In this document: positions 15,350 to 24,061 of the stretch, one piece after another
Layout: every line of letters begins with the position of its first letter
Position numbering within the stretch: the stretch's first letter is position 1
Assembly (NCBI GenBank): GCA_017882785.1
Contig: JADGOV010000013.1
Coordinates: 1 to 45,278 of the forward strand
Length of the DNA: 45,278 nucleotides
Reading direction: 5' to 3'
Source: Frankiaceae bacterium
GTDB taxonomy: Bacteria > Actinomycetota > Actinomycetes > JADGOV01
Program-made: the position numbers and the translations under genes
Notes under the pieces: generated by a model
Databases searched by the model: none
Seen by the model: only the letters and a program-made list of their open reading frames with translations
What the model was told of the DNA's origin: nothing

Positions 15350-17487
15350 CGTCCGGCTTTCGCGCGACTGGCGGCTCGCAGCCGACGACCTAGGCGCAGT
15401 GCGGCGGTGAGGCCGAGGACGACGAAGGCGGCGCCGGTGATGGCCAAGGCGAGCGTCCCGTACCTCGTCGCGTGCACGAGGAGCTTGACCGGGGAGCCGT
15501 ACGGCCTGCCCTCGGGCGTGAGCAGCCGGGCAGTGACCGGGAACACGCCGGCCGAGGGCGCCTGCAACCGGACCGAGAGCTGGATCTGGTGACCGCCGCT
15601 GATGACCTTGACGCCGCTATCCTCGGCGAGTAGTCGGGCCGCTGTGCTCTGCAGGGCGACCTGCACCCGGACTGGCTGCGGGAGATCGTTGGCCACCGAG
15701 ACCGGGATGGTGCTCCGCTTACTGGCCAGCGACACTTCGCCCCTGGTGGTGATCCGCACCTTGTTCACGAGTCCGGTGAGCATGCGGGAGGTGGCGTGGC
15801 GCAGACGCAGGCCACCACCCGGGTCGGTCCGCCAGGCCGACGATGAACAGCGGAGCAGTGCCCGCTCCACCGCGGGTACGCCGGCCGCCTCCGGGTCGGT
15901 CAGGATGGCGCGGAAGGTGGCCAACTGGCGGGAGATCCCGCCGATGCCGCCCTGCCGGGCCAGGAGCCCCGCCGGGAGCTCCGCTCGTTGGGCCGCTGCC
16001 GGATAGGTCAGGGGGCCGCGGGTGGCGTCGGCGTTCGGGGCCGGTATCAGCGTGCTCAGCGCCGCCGGATGCAGCCACGGCACGCTGGCGGAGTCGCGGA
16101 GCAGGGCTGCGGGCCAGGCGGCGGACGGCGCCCAGCGCCGCGGTGGCGCGATCAGCACGGACCGCCCCAGGGACGGCTTCTCCGCAGTGATCATCAAGGT
16201 CTCGGCGAGAAAGCGTTGCTCGGCGAGACGGGTATCCGTAGCCCGCTGCGGTCCGGCGACGATGTCATCGAGCGCCGGGTCGGAGACCAGGGCCCGTAGA
16301 GTGCCGCCGGCCGCCGCGGGCAGCGTCGTGGCTGCGTCCTGGGTGTAACTGATCTGCGGCAATGGCGGCAGTGCGGTTCCGGACAACACGACGGTGTCCA
16401 CGCCGGTCAGAGCGTCCAGCGCGGCTTGGGTGATCAGGCCCCCTGGCGGCCAGGCGACGCGCTCGAGCGACACCGGGCCCAACACGTCGTCCACCAGCTG
16501 CCGGAAGGTCGCGGAGGCTGAGGCGAGGCTGACATCAGCCGTTCGCCCCGCCCGCACCAGCGCGACGACGTCCGGGTCGCCGTAGGGCAGCGCCACCACC
16601 GGATTGGCGGCGGTCGACCCCCGCAGTTGAGCCAGCCAGGCGCGAGCTGCGGCCTGCCCGGTGCCCGTCGACAGCCGGCCATCGGAGTGCCGGACGGAAT
16701 AGCCTTCAGCCATGGCGGCCACCGCCTCGAGCAACGCGGGATCAATGGCGTAGCTCAGCCGCGTCAGCGGGCGACCCGGCGTCGTCGGACCCGCTGTGGC
16801 CCGTGCCGAGGCGCCGAGCAGCACTGCCAACCGCCCCCCCGGCCGCAATTCGGTGGCCAGCGCGTCGTTGGGGAAAGTGCCGTCCGGATTGCGGTCCGGC
16901 GTTCCGACCAACGGCCACAGCCAGGCGATCCGGGTCTGCGCGACGTCCGGCTGCGCTGGACCGTAGGGCAGCCAGGTGCGCAGCCGGTCGAGGAGTTCCA
17001 CCCCGGACCCGTCGTCGCCGCGCAGGTCGACCCCCAGCGGGTACACCCCGAGGCCGGGGAGGGCGAGCGCGCGGACCGCGGTGCTGAGGGTGAAGCCAGT
17101 GTGACCGTCGGCTGGCACGTCGGGCAGACTCTGCACCGAGCCGGGATCGTCGATGGGATCCCCCACAGCGGCCTTGCTGCGCGCCTGCGCTGCCAGCTCC
17201 GAGCGACTGCGCACGGGCTCGTTGCCTGCCCGCAGCCGTACCCGCACGCTGTGCAGTGCCGCCGTCGTGGGGTTGCCCACTGTCCCGCGGACGACGATCC
17301 GGTCGGCTGCGGTCGGGGCGAGCGGCGTGATCGTGCTGATCGTCAGCGTGGGTTCGGGCCGGTCAGGCGCGGGTTGGTCCGAGGGTTGGTCCGAGGGTTG
17401 GGCTGTGGCCAGACCCGGGATCAGCGCCGGCAGCAGAGACATGGCGATGGCTGCCAGCCATCCGGACACCCGCAGCCGCACGGTCAC
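15346..17487 (-). CDS. DUF6049 secreted/anchored protein (Rv3909-like)
   Basis: A 713-residue envelope protein found beside murJ in actinobacteria; its function is not established. A signal peptide covers about residues 1-29. A large extracytoplasmic region follows, opening with [26 protein letters not shown], an immunoglobulin-like start, and one membrane helix lies near the C terminus ([20 protein letters not shown]) before a basic tail. Both ends of the gene overlap its neighbours by 4 bases: GTGA with the nudix gene and ATGA with murJ. This translational coupling suggests stoichiometric production with the flippase. An accessory role in lipid II export is an inference from context. Confidence 0.85.
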   Translation of the reverse strand: MTVRLRVSGWLAAIAMSLLPALIPGLATAQPSDQPSDQPAPDRPEPTLTISTITPLAPTAADRIVVRGTVGNPTTAALHSVRVRLRAGNEPVRSRSELAAQARSKAAVGDPIDDPGSVQSLPDVPADGHTGFTLSTAVRALALPGLGVYPLGVDLRGDDGSGVELLDRLRTWLPYGPAQPDVAQTRIAWLWPLVGTPDRNPDGTFPNDALATELRPGGRLAVLLGASARATAGPTTPGRPLTRLSYAIDPALLEAVAAMAEGYSVRHSDGRLSTGTGQAAARAWLAQLRGSTAANPVVALPYGDPDVVALVRAGRTADVSLASASATFRQLVDDVLGPVSLERVAWPPGGLITQAALDALTGVDTVVLSGTALPPLPQISYTQDAATTLPAAAGGTLRALVSDPALDDIVAGPQRATDTRLAEQRFLAETLMITAEKPSLGRSVLIAPPRRWAPSAAWPAALLRDSASVPWLHPAALSTLIPAPNADATRGPLTYPAAAQRAELPAGLLARQGGIGGISRQLATFRAILTDPEAAGVPAVERALLRCSSSAWRTDPGGGLRLRHATSRMLTGLVNKVRITTRGEVSLASKRSTIPVSVANDLPQPVRVQVALQSTAARLLAEDSGVKVISGGHQIQLSVRLQAPSAGVFPVTARLLTPEGRPYGSPVKLLVHATRYGTLALAITGAAFVVLGLTAALRLGRRLRAASRAKAGR

Positions 17488-18026
17488 GCGCTGTCCGCGA
17501 TGCCGGCCAGCAGCCCCGGGACGTCCTCGACCAGTCGGCGCTCGTCGGCGTAGGCCAGCCGACCGGCGACGTCGGTCAGTGGTACCCAGGCCACGTCGGC
17601 CACCTCGCTGTCATCAGCGTTCAGCTCGCCGCCTTCGGCCAGCAACAGGTAGTGGTGCACGGTCTTGTGCACCCGCCTGTCGCCGATAACAAACCAGAAG
17701 CGGATGGTGCCCAGCGTGCCGATGACCCGGCCCCGAATCCCGGTCTCCTCGCTGACCTCGCGAACAGCCGCCTGCTGCATGGTCTCGCCATTCTCGACAT
17801 GACCCTTCGGCAGCGACCACAGCAGGCGCCCGCGTCGATCCATTCGGCCGATCAACGCTGCGGAGCAGTCCGTGCCGGGGCCGGTGATGACAAGACCGCC
17901 CGCCGAGGTCTCCTCAACGCGTCGGAGGCGTCGTCGGGGAGCGGGTACTGGCACCAGCCGATGGTAGTTGCCCCCGACGGCGCGGCCGTTCCGCGCGCGC
18001 CGCCGCCGCAACAAGTGGGACGTCAA
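17484..18026 (-). CDS. mutT4: NUDIX hydrolase (MutT4-like)
   Basis: A 180-residue pyrophosphohydrolase of the MutT/NUDIX superfamily. The full Nudix box is seen: GHVENGE, seven residues, then REVSEETGI. The preceding [13 protein letters not shown] and the downstream HKTVHHYLL and [14 protein letters not shown] match mycobacterial MutT4 (Rv3908). The substrate is unproven; nucleotide or isoprenoid pyrophosphates are possible given the neighbouring murJ. A basic N-terminal arm (RRRRAR) is normal for this family. The start is uncertain: TTG at 18026 is the longest, GTG at 17954 an alternative, and neither has a strong ribosome site. It opens the operon with DUF6049 and murJ. Confidence 0.9.
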   Translation of the reverse strand: MTSHLLRRRRARNGRAVGGNYHRLVPVPAPRRRLRRVEETSAGGLVITGPGTDCSAALIGRMDRRGRLLWSLPKGHVENGETMQQAAVREVSEETGIRGRVIGTLGTIRFWFVIGDRRVHKTVHHYLLLAEGGELNADDSEVADVAWVPLTDVAGRLAYADERRLVEDVPGLLAGIADSA

Positions 18027-18155
18027 CCAGAGGGACGTGAGGTGCCGACTCTTGGGGCGACGTACCTTGGGTGGTCCTCACGCCAGTGCGCCGACGTGCA
18101 ACCGGGCCACGCTGCCTGGCATCGTCACGCTTCGTCCGAACCAAGGAGCCACGGT

Positions 18156-18794
18156 GTGCCGATGACCCCGACCGAGACGGAGATTCGGGGCGAAGACTGG
18201 GACGGCCGGGATACCCACGGGCAGAGCTACACGCGGGTGGCGTTCATCGACGTGGACCTCCTCGAGGGAACGAACCGTGGCGGCGTGTTCACCGAGTGCG
18301 CCTTTCGTGGGAGTCTCTTCAACGCCTCCTCACACACTCACGCCGCCTTCATCAATTGCACGTTCACTGGCTGCTCGTTCTTCGATGCCTCATTCATCGG
18401 CTGCAAGCTCGTCGGCAGTCTGTTCGACCGATGCACCTTCGGCCTCCTCACGGTCACCGGCGGCGACTGGTCATTCGTCGGGCTTGCGGGTGCGGACCTG
18501 CGGAAGGCATCCATCACCGGTGTCCGAATGCGCGAGGCCAACCTCGCCGGGGCCCGATGCCAGGGCGCGACGCTGCAGTACCTCGACCTGTCCGGCGCCG
18601 TGCTGCAGGGCGCCGACCTGTCGCGTGCGGACCTACGGGGCTCCGACCTCTCCTCGCTGAATCCTCTGACGACCACCGTCAGGGGAGCAGTGATCGACAT
18701 CCAGCAGGCGGCCGTGCTGGCTGGCGTTCTCGGCCTGCAGGTTCGTCCGGACCTTCCCCAGGACCCGCCACAGGGTGCTGTTCTGACTGGATGA
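18156..18794 (+). CDS. MfpA-like pentapeptide-repeat protein
   Basis: A 212-residue protein built of pentapeptide repeats (A[D/N]LxX and central Phe/Leu), for example FTECAFRGSLF, FINCTFTGCSF and GADLSRADLRGSDL. The layout follows mycobacterial MfpA, including the end GAVIDIQQAAVLAGVLGL, which parallels the MfpA C terminus. MfpA and Qnr proteins fold as right-handed beta-helices that imitate DNA and bind gyrase, modulating fluoroquinolone action. That role here is inferred from resemblance. I chose GTG at 18156, with AAGGAG seven bases upstream; the ATG at 18162 is second best. The frame extends upstream only as a shadow of the nudix gene. Confidence 0.85.
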   Translation: MPMTPTETEIRGEDWDGRDTHGQSYTRVAFIDVDLLEGTNRGGVFTECAFRGSLFNASSHTHAAFINCTFTGCSFFDASFIGCKLVGSLFDRCTFGLLTVTGGDWSFVGLAGADLRKASITGVRMREANLAGARCQGATLQYLDLSGAVLQGADLSRADLRGSDLSSLNPLTTTVRGAVIDIQQAAVLAGVLGLQVRPDLPQDPPQGAVLTG

Positions 18795-18931
18795 CTTTCG
18801 AGGAGAGCCGGCGTCGAGAAGGCCGATTGATCGGTCACTCCCGCATGCTGCCCTAAGGTAGAGGCGGGGGTCGCCGCCCTGCCCGCATGAGTCGGGTCCC
18901 CGAGCCGAACGTCGCCGAGCGAGGAGCAACA

Positions 18932-20416
18932 GTGACCTCGCCTTCCGGGCCGCACCTCGCCGGCGCGCCTGCGGCGGCGGGTGAGTTGACTGCGCCCCAG
19001 CGGCGCGCCCTCGACAGCCTGCTCCGGGCTTCACCCGTCGCCGACGCGGCCGGCAGCCTGTTCAGCGCCGCCGGCCATGAGTTGCATCTGGTCGGTGGCT
19101 CCGTGCGGGACGCGCTGCTGGGGCGGTGGGGGGACGACCTGGACTTCGCCACTGATGCCCGACCGGAGCAGATCCGAGCGCTGGTACGGGACTTCGGTGA
19201 GGCCTGCTGGGAGACGGGGGCCGCTTTCGGCACCATCGGCGTGCGCCGTGGCGGGATCCGGCTCGAGATCACGACCTACCGGCGAGAGGCGTACGAGCCT
19301 GCGTCCCGTAAGCCTGCGGTTCGCTTCGGCACGTCGTTGACCGAGGACTTGTCCCGCCGGGACTTTACGATCAACGCGATGGCGGTCAGCCTTCCGGGTC
19401 GTCATTTCGCGGACCCCTACAGCGGCGTGCGCGATCTCGCCGAGGGCGTGTTGCGGACTCCGGGACGCCCGGCGGACTCCTTCTCCGACGACCCGCTGCG
19501 GATGCTGCGGGCGGCCCGGTTCTCCGCCCAGCTGGGTTTCGACGTCGACGAGGCGGTCATGCGCGCCATGACATCCATGGCCGATCGCCTCAGGGTCGTC
19601 TCGGTGGAGCGCGTGTCAGGTGAATTCAGCAAGCTGCTGCGCGCGCCGGCCCCCCGACGTGGCCTGGAGCTGCTGGTGGAGACCGGAGTAGCCGACCACT
19701 TCCTGCCGGAGCTGGCCCGGCTGAGGTTGGCGGTCGACCCCGCGCACCGGCACAAGGACGTCTACGAGCACACCCTGACGGTGCTGGACCAGGCGATGGC
19801 CTTGGAGGACGGCGCGCCGGACCTCATCCTGCGACTCGCGGCCCTGCTGCACGACATCGGCAAGCCGAAGACCCGCGCGTTGGAACCGGGTGGCGGGGTG
19901 TCCTTCCACCACCACGAAGCCGTCGGCCGAGACATGGCCCGCGCTCGACTGACCGCACTGCGCTACCCCAAACAGGTGGTCGAGGACGTGGCCCGGCTGG
20001 TCGAGCTGCACCTACGCTTCCACGGCTACGGCGACGGTCAGTGGACCGACGCTGCCGTCCGTCGCTACGTCGCCGACGCCGGCTCGCTGCTGTCCCAACT
20101 GCACAAGCTGACCCGCTCTGACTGCACGACCCGCAACCGGGCGCGGGCCGCGGCGTTGGCTGGCGCCTACGACGACCTCGAGGCCCGGATCGAGCAGCTG
20201 GCCGAGCGGGAGGAGCTTTCGAAGATCAGACCAGACCTCAACGGGAATGAGATCATGGAGGTGCTCGGCATCCCACCCGGCCCGCTCGTCGGTCGGGGCT
20301 ACGCCCATTTGCTCGGGCTGCGGATGGAACGCGGGCACCTGGACCGGGCCGATGCGGTTGCCGAGTTGCGGGCCTGGTTCGCGGAGCACCGCGGCGGCGC
20401 GGATGTCAAGGGGTGA
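18932..20416 (+). CDS. pcnA: CCA tRNA nucleotidyltransferase with HD domain
   Basis: Adds or repairs the 3'-CCA end of tRNAs using CTP and ATP; 494 residues. The nucleotidyltransferase motif reads LVGGSVRDALLGR with the metal-binding DLDF just after. Then come RRDFTINAMAVSLP, the RMLRAARFSAQLGF segment, and an HD phosphohydrolase domain around ALLHDIGKPKTR and HHHEAVG. The C terminus (ERIEQLAEREELSKIRPDLNG in near form) is that of actinobacterial PcnA. I chose GTG at 18932, with GAGGAG five bases upstream; ATG at 18887 would add 15 residues. The 3' end overlaps the convergent MFS gene by 11 bases. Confidence 0.94.
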   Translation: MTSPSGPHLAGAPAAAGELTAPQRRALDSLLRASPVADAAGSLFSAAGHELHLVGGSVRDALLGRWGDDLDFATDARPEQIRALVRDFGEACWETGAAFGTIGVRRGGIRLEITTYRREAYEPASRKPAVRFGTSLTEDLSRRDFTINAMAVSLPGRHFADPYSGVRDLAEGVLRTPGRPADSFSDDPLRMLRAARFSAQLGFDVDEAVMRAMTSMADRLRVVSVERVSGEFSKLLRAPAPRRGLELLVETGVADHFLPELARLRLAVDPAHRHKDVYEHTLTVLDQAMALEDGAPDLILRLAALLHDIGKPKTRALEPGGGVSFHHHEAVGRDMARARLTALRYPKQVVEDVARLVELHLRFHGYGDGQWTDAAVRRYVADAGSLLSQLHKLTRSDCTTRNRARAAALAGAYDDLEARIEQLAEREELSKIRPDLNGNEIMEVLGIPPGPLVGRGYAHLLGLRMERGHLDRADAVAELRAWFAEHRGGADVKG

Positions 20417-21782
20417 GTGGGGCCGTCGCCGCTTCCCCGCCCGGCGCGTCGAGCACCGCCGGGATGATGGGCGCCACGAGGCGCCGGCTGGCGACGCCGT
20501 AGACCAGGGCGATGCCGGCATAACCGACGGCGATCGCGCCGAGCACGGCGACGGACTTCCCCGTGGCGGGCAGCACCACGGCGCCGAGCGCAGCCGCCGC
20601 TACGAATGTCACGTTGAAGAGCGTGTCGTAGAAGGCGAAGACCCGCCCCCGGACGCTGTCGTCGACGGTCTCCTGCAACGTCGTATCCACGCTGATCTTC
20701 ACGCCCTGGGCGACGAAACCGAGGAGCAGGGCGGCGACGAGCAAGGCGGGCATCGTGTAGGGCAGCCCTACCGCTACCTCCACCAGCGCGGCCGACGCGA
20801 ACAGCGTGGTGATCCACGCCGGCTTGCCGATTGCCTGCGTGGCTGAGGGGGTGACCGTAGCGGCCAAGACCACCCCGACGCCGCCGGCGATCACGACCTG
20901 GCCGAGACCGACCAGACCTGCCCGAAACAGTCCGGACTCGGTGAAGTAGTTCCGGTAGAGCAGGAGCGTGGCGATCGTGGACAGGCCGTAGAGAAAGCGA
21001 CCCGCGGCGATCGCGGCCAACGCATACGCCGCCGGTCGCCGGGACAGGACGTGCCGGGCGCCGGCTAGCACCCCGACCACGACCTCGCCGAGCGCCGCCC
21101 GAAGGCTCGCCGGCGCATCCGGCACGGTGAGCACGTCCGGGCCAAGCAGTCCCGGCTCGGTGAAGCCGGCTACCACCCGCGCGGCCAGCAGGTAGCCGCC
21201 GGCCGCCGCCAGCGCCACCGTCGCGTTGCTCGTGCCGGTGCCGAGGACGGCCCCGGACAGGGCCTGAAGGCCCAATCCGAGAAGGCCGCCGAGCAGCGTC
21301 GCGAGGTAGCCCGACGTGGTCGACACGCTGTTGGCCACCAGCAGCAGGTCGCGACGGACCACGTGCGGGAGCGACGCAGCGAGCCCGGCGAGGTAGAAGC
21401 GGTTCACGCTGATCGCGGCCAGGGCGCAGACGGAGAATGCGATCCCCGTCCCCCCGGCGGCCAGCAGCAGACCGGAGACCCCGCAGACGATCGCCGCGCG
21501 CACGACGTTGGCCGCCATCAGCATCCGCTGGCGCGGCCAGCGGTCGATCAGCACGCCGGCAAACGGGCCGACGAGGCTGTACGGCAGCAAGAGCACGGCG
21601 AACCCGGCCGCCGCCGCGCGGGCATCGGTCGAGTGCTCGGGGCTGAAGAAGACCGCGCTGGCCAGGCTGACCTGCAGCGCGCCGTCCGCAGCTTGAGAGA
21701 CCAGTCGAGTGGCGTACAGCCGGCCGAAGTGCGGCTCGCGCCGCAGGACGCGCAACTCCGCGCGGACGCTGGTGCTTCTCAC
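20406..21782 (-). CDS. MFS transporter
   Basis: A 458-residue major facilitator protein with about twelve hydrophobic helices. The helix 2-3 loop reads GPFAGVLIDRWPRQRMLM, matching the MFS motif A region, and a second copy-like loop DTTLQETVDDSVRGRVFAFYD occurs in the second half. The pattern is that of the DHA3-type or Rv0037c/Rv0191-like exporters near ino1 in actinobacteria, and the substrate is unknown. The GTG at 21782 has a weak ribosome site. It lies 64 bases downstream of ino1 on the same strand, so it may belong to the padR-ino1 unit. Confidence 0.88.
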   Translation of the reverse strand: MRSTSVRAELRVLRREPHFGRLYATRLVSQAADGALQVSLASAVFFSPEHSTDARAAAAGFAVLLLPYSLVGPFAGVLIDRWPRQRMLMAANVVRAAIVCGVSGLLLAAGGTGIAFSVCALAAISVNRFYLAGLAASLPHVVRRDLLLVANSVSTTSGYLATLLGGLLGLGLQALSGAVLGTGTSNATVALAAAGGYLLAARVVAGFTEPGLLGPDVLTVPDAPASLRAALGEVVVGVLAGARHVLSRRPAAYALAAIAAGRFLYGLSTIATLLLYRNYFTESGLFRAGLVGLGQVVIAGGVGVVLAATVTPSATQAIGKPAWITTLFASAALVEVAVGLPYTMPALLVAALLLGFVAQGVKISVDTTLQETVDDSVRGRVFAFYDTLFNVTFVAAAALGAVVLPATGKSVAVLGAIAVGYAGIALVYGVASRRLVAPIIPAVLDAPGGEAATAPLTP

Positions 21783-21846
21783 CCGCTCAGCGTAGGTTCA
21801 CCCGGCCGCAGCCGCGTCCAGACGGTTCGAAGATTGCGGGCGTCGA

Positions 21847-22926
21847 TCAGCCCCTGATGAACTCCTCGACCAACTGACGGCAGACGTCGTCGCGGTACTG
21901 CTCCGGCGGCGACTTCATGAAGTAGGACGACGGACCGAGCAGCGGACCGCCGACACCCCGGTCGAGGGCGATCTTCGCGCACCGTAGGGCATCGATGATC
22001 ACACCGGCGGAGTTGGGCGAATCCCAGACCTCTAGCTTGTACTCCAGGTTCAGTGGCACGTCACCGAAGGCCCGACCCTCCAGCCGGACATAGGCCCACT
22101 TGCGGTCATCCAGCCACGGGACGTAGTCCGAGGGACCGATGTGCACGTTGTCCCGGCCCATGTCGCGCTCGACCTGCGAGGTGACCGACTGGGTCTTGGA
22201 GACCTTCTTCGACTCCAACCGCTCGCGCTCGAGCATGTTCATGAAGTCCATGTTGCCGCCGACATTGAGCTGCATCGTGCGGTCCAGTTGGACCCCGCGG
22301 TCCTCGAACAACTTGGCGAGCACCCGGTGGGTGATAGTCGCGCCGACTTGACTCTTGATGTCGTCGCCGACGATGGGCACACCGGCTGCGGTGAACTTCG
22401 CGGCCCATTCCGGGGTGCCGGCGATGAACACCGGCAGCGCGTTGACGAAGCCGACGCGGGCGTCGAGCGCGCACTGGGCGTAGAACCGGGCGGCGTCCTC
22501 CGACCCGACCGGCAGATAGCAGACCAGCACGTCCACCCGGGCATCGCGTAGCACGGCGGCGACGTCCACCGGCTCGTCAGCGGACTCATCGATCCTGGTT
22601 CGGTAGTACTTGCCCAGGCCGTCGAGGGTGTGCCCGCGTTGGACGATCACCCCGGTTGGCGGCACGTCGGCGATCCGGATCGTGTTGTTCTCACTTGCCC
22701 CGATCGCCTCGGACAGGTCCCGGCCGACCTTCTTCCCGTCCACGTCGAACGCGGCCACGAACTCGACGTCGCGAACGTGGTAGTCACCCAACTGGACGTG
22801 CATGAGACCAGGCACGCGGGCCTCCGGGTCCGCGTTGCGGTAGTACTCCACCCCCTGCACCAGCGAAGCGGCGCAGTTACCCACACCCACGATCGCCACT
22901 CGAACGGTCCTACCGGTGCTGCGCAT
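21847..22926 (-). CDS. ino1: Inositol-3-phosphate synthase
   Basis: NAD-dependent enzyme converting glucose 6-phosphate to myo-inositol 3-phosphate, the first step to phosphatidylinositol and mycothiol in actinobacteria. The 359-residue sequence closely follows mycobacterial Ino1. Seen are the NAD fold [40 protein letters not shown], the catalytic-core block [39 protein letters not shown], and [16 protein letters not shown]. The ATG at 22926 overlaps the 3' end of the padR gene by 17 bases, implying co-translation with its probable regulator. Mycothiol supply links it loosely to the thioredoxin locus nearby. Confidence 0.96.
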   Translation of the reverse strand: MRSTGRTVRVAIVGVGNCAASLVQGVEYYRNADPEARVPGLMHVQLGDYHVRDVEFVAAFDVDGKKVGRDLSEAIGASENNTIRIADVPPTGVIVQRGHTLDGLGKYYRTRIDESADEPVDVAAVLRDARVDVLVCYLPVGSEDAARFYAQCALDARVGFVNALPVFIAGTPEWAAKFTAAGVPIVGDDIKSQVGATITHRVLAKLFEDRGVQLDRTMQLNVGGNMDFMNMLERERLESKKVSKTQSVTSQVERDMGRDNVHIGPSDYVPWLDDRKWAYVRLEGRAFGDVPLNLEYKLEVWDSPNSAGVIIDALRCAKIALDRGVGGPLLGPSSYFMKSPPEQYRDDVCRQLVEEFIRG

Positions 22927-23527
22927 GCCGAGGCTCTCTTTCTGCGATGTGTTCTGACGTTGCGGGGATCCCGCTGGACCGTTCGGTGGCGATGACTTCG
23001 TTCAGCCAGCGGACCTCACGTTCCACCGACTCCAGACCGTGCCGCTGCAATTCCAGCGTGTAGCTATCAAGTCGTTCCCGGGTGCGGCCCAGCGCCGCGC
23101 GCAACCCGCCGAGCCGCTCCTCCAGCCGCGTGCGGCGGCCCTCCAGGATGCGCAGCCGGGTGTCCGCGTCGGTCTGCGCGAAGAACGCGAAGTGCACGCC
23201 GAAGCTGTCGTCCTCCCACGCCGTCGGGCCCGCCTCCGCGAGCAGTTCCTGAAGGCGCTCCTTGCCCTCCGCGGTGATCCGATACACGATCCGGCCGCGC
23301 TTGCCGGCAAGTGTGCCCCCGCGGGGATCCAACGGGCCGTCCTCGGCGATGAGTCCCTCCTGCGCCAGGATGCGCAGGCAGGGGTACAGCGAGCCGTAGG
23401 ACAAGGCCCGGAAGACACCCAGCACGCTGGAGAGCCGCTTGCGCAGTTCATAGCCGTGCATCGGGGCATCGTGGAGCAGCCCGAGGACGGCGAGCGGCAG
23501 TACGTTACTGCGGCGTCCCCTGGTCAT
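22910..23527 (-). CDS. PadR family transcriptional regulator
   Basis: A 205-residue repressor-type protein with an N-terminal PadR winged helix: [20 protein letters not shown], then [19 protein letters not shown] and the wing [19 protein letters not shown] long C-terminal helical region (about residues 100-180) would form the dimer. In actinobacteria this gene regularly precedes ino1, and the overlap here suggests that it controls the inositol pathway; the ligand is unknown. The ATG at 23527 has AGGAGAG six bases upstream. A perfect inverted repeat 53-80 bases before the start is a likely autoregulatory site. Confidence 0.92.
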   Translation of the reverse strand: MTRGRRSNVLPLAVLGLLHDAPMHGYELRKRLSSVLGVFRALSYGSLYPCLRILAQEGLIAEDGPLDPRGGTLAGKRGRIVYRITAEGKERLQELLAEAGPTAWEDDSFGVHFAFFAQTDADTRLRILEGRRTRLEERLGGLRAALGRTRERLDSYTLELQRHGLESVEREVRWLNEVIATERSSGIPATSEHIAEREPRHAQHR

Positions 23528-23579
23528 GCGGCTCTCCTGACTGCCGGCCCGGCGATGCGTCTGATGTGATGCATTTGAT

Positions 23580-23607
23580 GTATCGAACTGATAGGTCCTT
23601 ACGATAC
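23580..23607. promoter_or_regulatory. Inverted repeat GTATCG-N16-CGATAC, candidate PadR operator
   Basis: GTATCG (23580-23585) and CGATAC (23602-23607) form perfect 6-bp arms separated by 16 bases. The site lies in the 129-base gap between the divergent padR and DUF5318 genes. Just beside it (23554-23580) GATG recurs several times in an otherwise high-GC region. The position suits control of both genes. Confidence 0.5.
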
Positions 23608-23656
23608 CCCAGTTGGCCGGCTATTCGACGCACCACGCCCGGCGTATCGTGTCCCG

Positions 23657-24061
23657 GTGCGTTCGCGCCGCTCGCTCATCGACTACTCGCTCGCCCGGCG
23701 GGCGGCCCTGACCGACCTGCGGGTGGGCCGGGCCTCGGTTGTCGACGTGTGTGACGCGCATCCCTACCTGCTCCGGGCGGCGAAGTTCCACGGTGAGCCC
23801 ACCGAGCAGCCCTGCCCCGTTTGTCGGCGCGGCCGCCTTACCCACGTGACCTACGTCTACGGCGACGAGCTGGGTGAAGCCAGCGGCCGGATCAAGGCGA
23901 CCCGCGAACTGGCGGCGATGGAGAACGTCTACGCCGAGTTCACGGTCTACGTCGTCGAGGTGTGCCGAGACTGCGGGTGGAACCACCTCACGGTCTCCTA
24001 CCTCATGGGCGCCGGCGAGCCGAGGCAGCGCCGAAGCCGACGGCGGGCCGCCCAGACGTGA
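23657..24061 (+). CDS. DUF5318 small zinc-ribbon-like protein
   Basis: A 134-residue conserved actinobacterial protein of unknown function (Rv0049 family). It begins SLIDYSLARRAALTDLRVGR. It carries two CxxC pairs, CPVC at about residues 53-56 and CRDC at about 103-106, which could bind one zinc ion. The segment VTYVYGDELGEASGRIKATREL is highly characteristic. It ends in a basic tail. The GTG start at 23657 lies in the short divergent region after padR. Its stop overlaps the ponA start (GTGA), so it is translationally coupled to a cell-wall synthase, as in other actinobacteria. Confidence 0.9.
   Translation: MRSRRSLIDYSLARRAALTDLRVGRASVVDVCDAHPYLLRAAKFHGEPTEQPCPVCRRGRLTHVTYVYGDELGEASGRIKATRELAAMENVYAEFTVYVVEVCRDCGWNHLTVSYLMGAGEPRQRRSRRRAAQT

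Noticed and set aside
23841-23850. CACGTG cores elsewhere (for example near 12230, 23845, 25535 and 44465) as further parS sites
   Set aside because: Flanking bases do not fit GTTTCACGTGAAAC; only the copy in parA matches.
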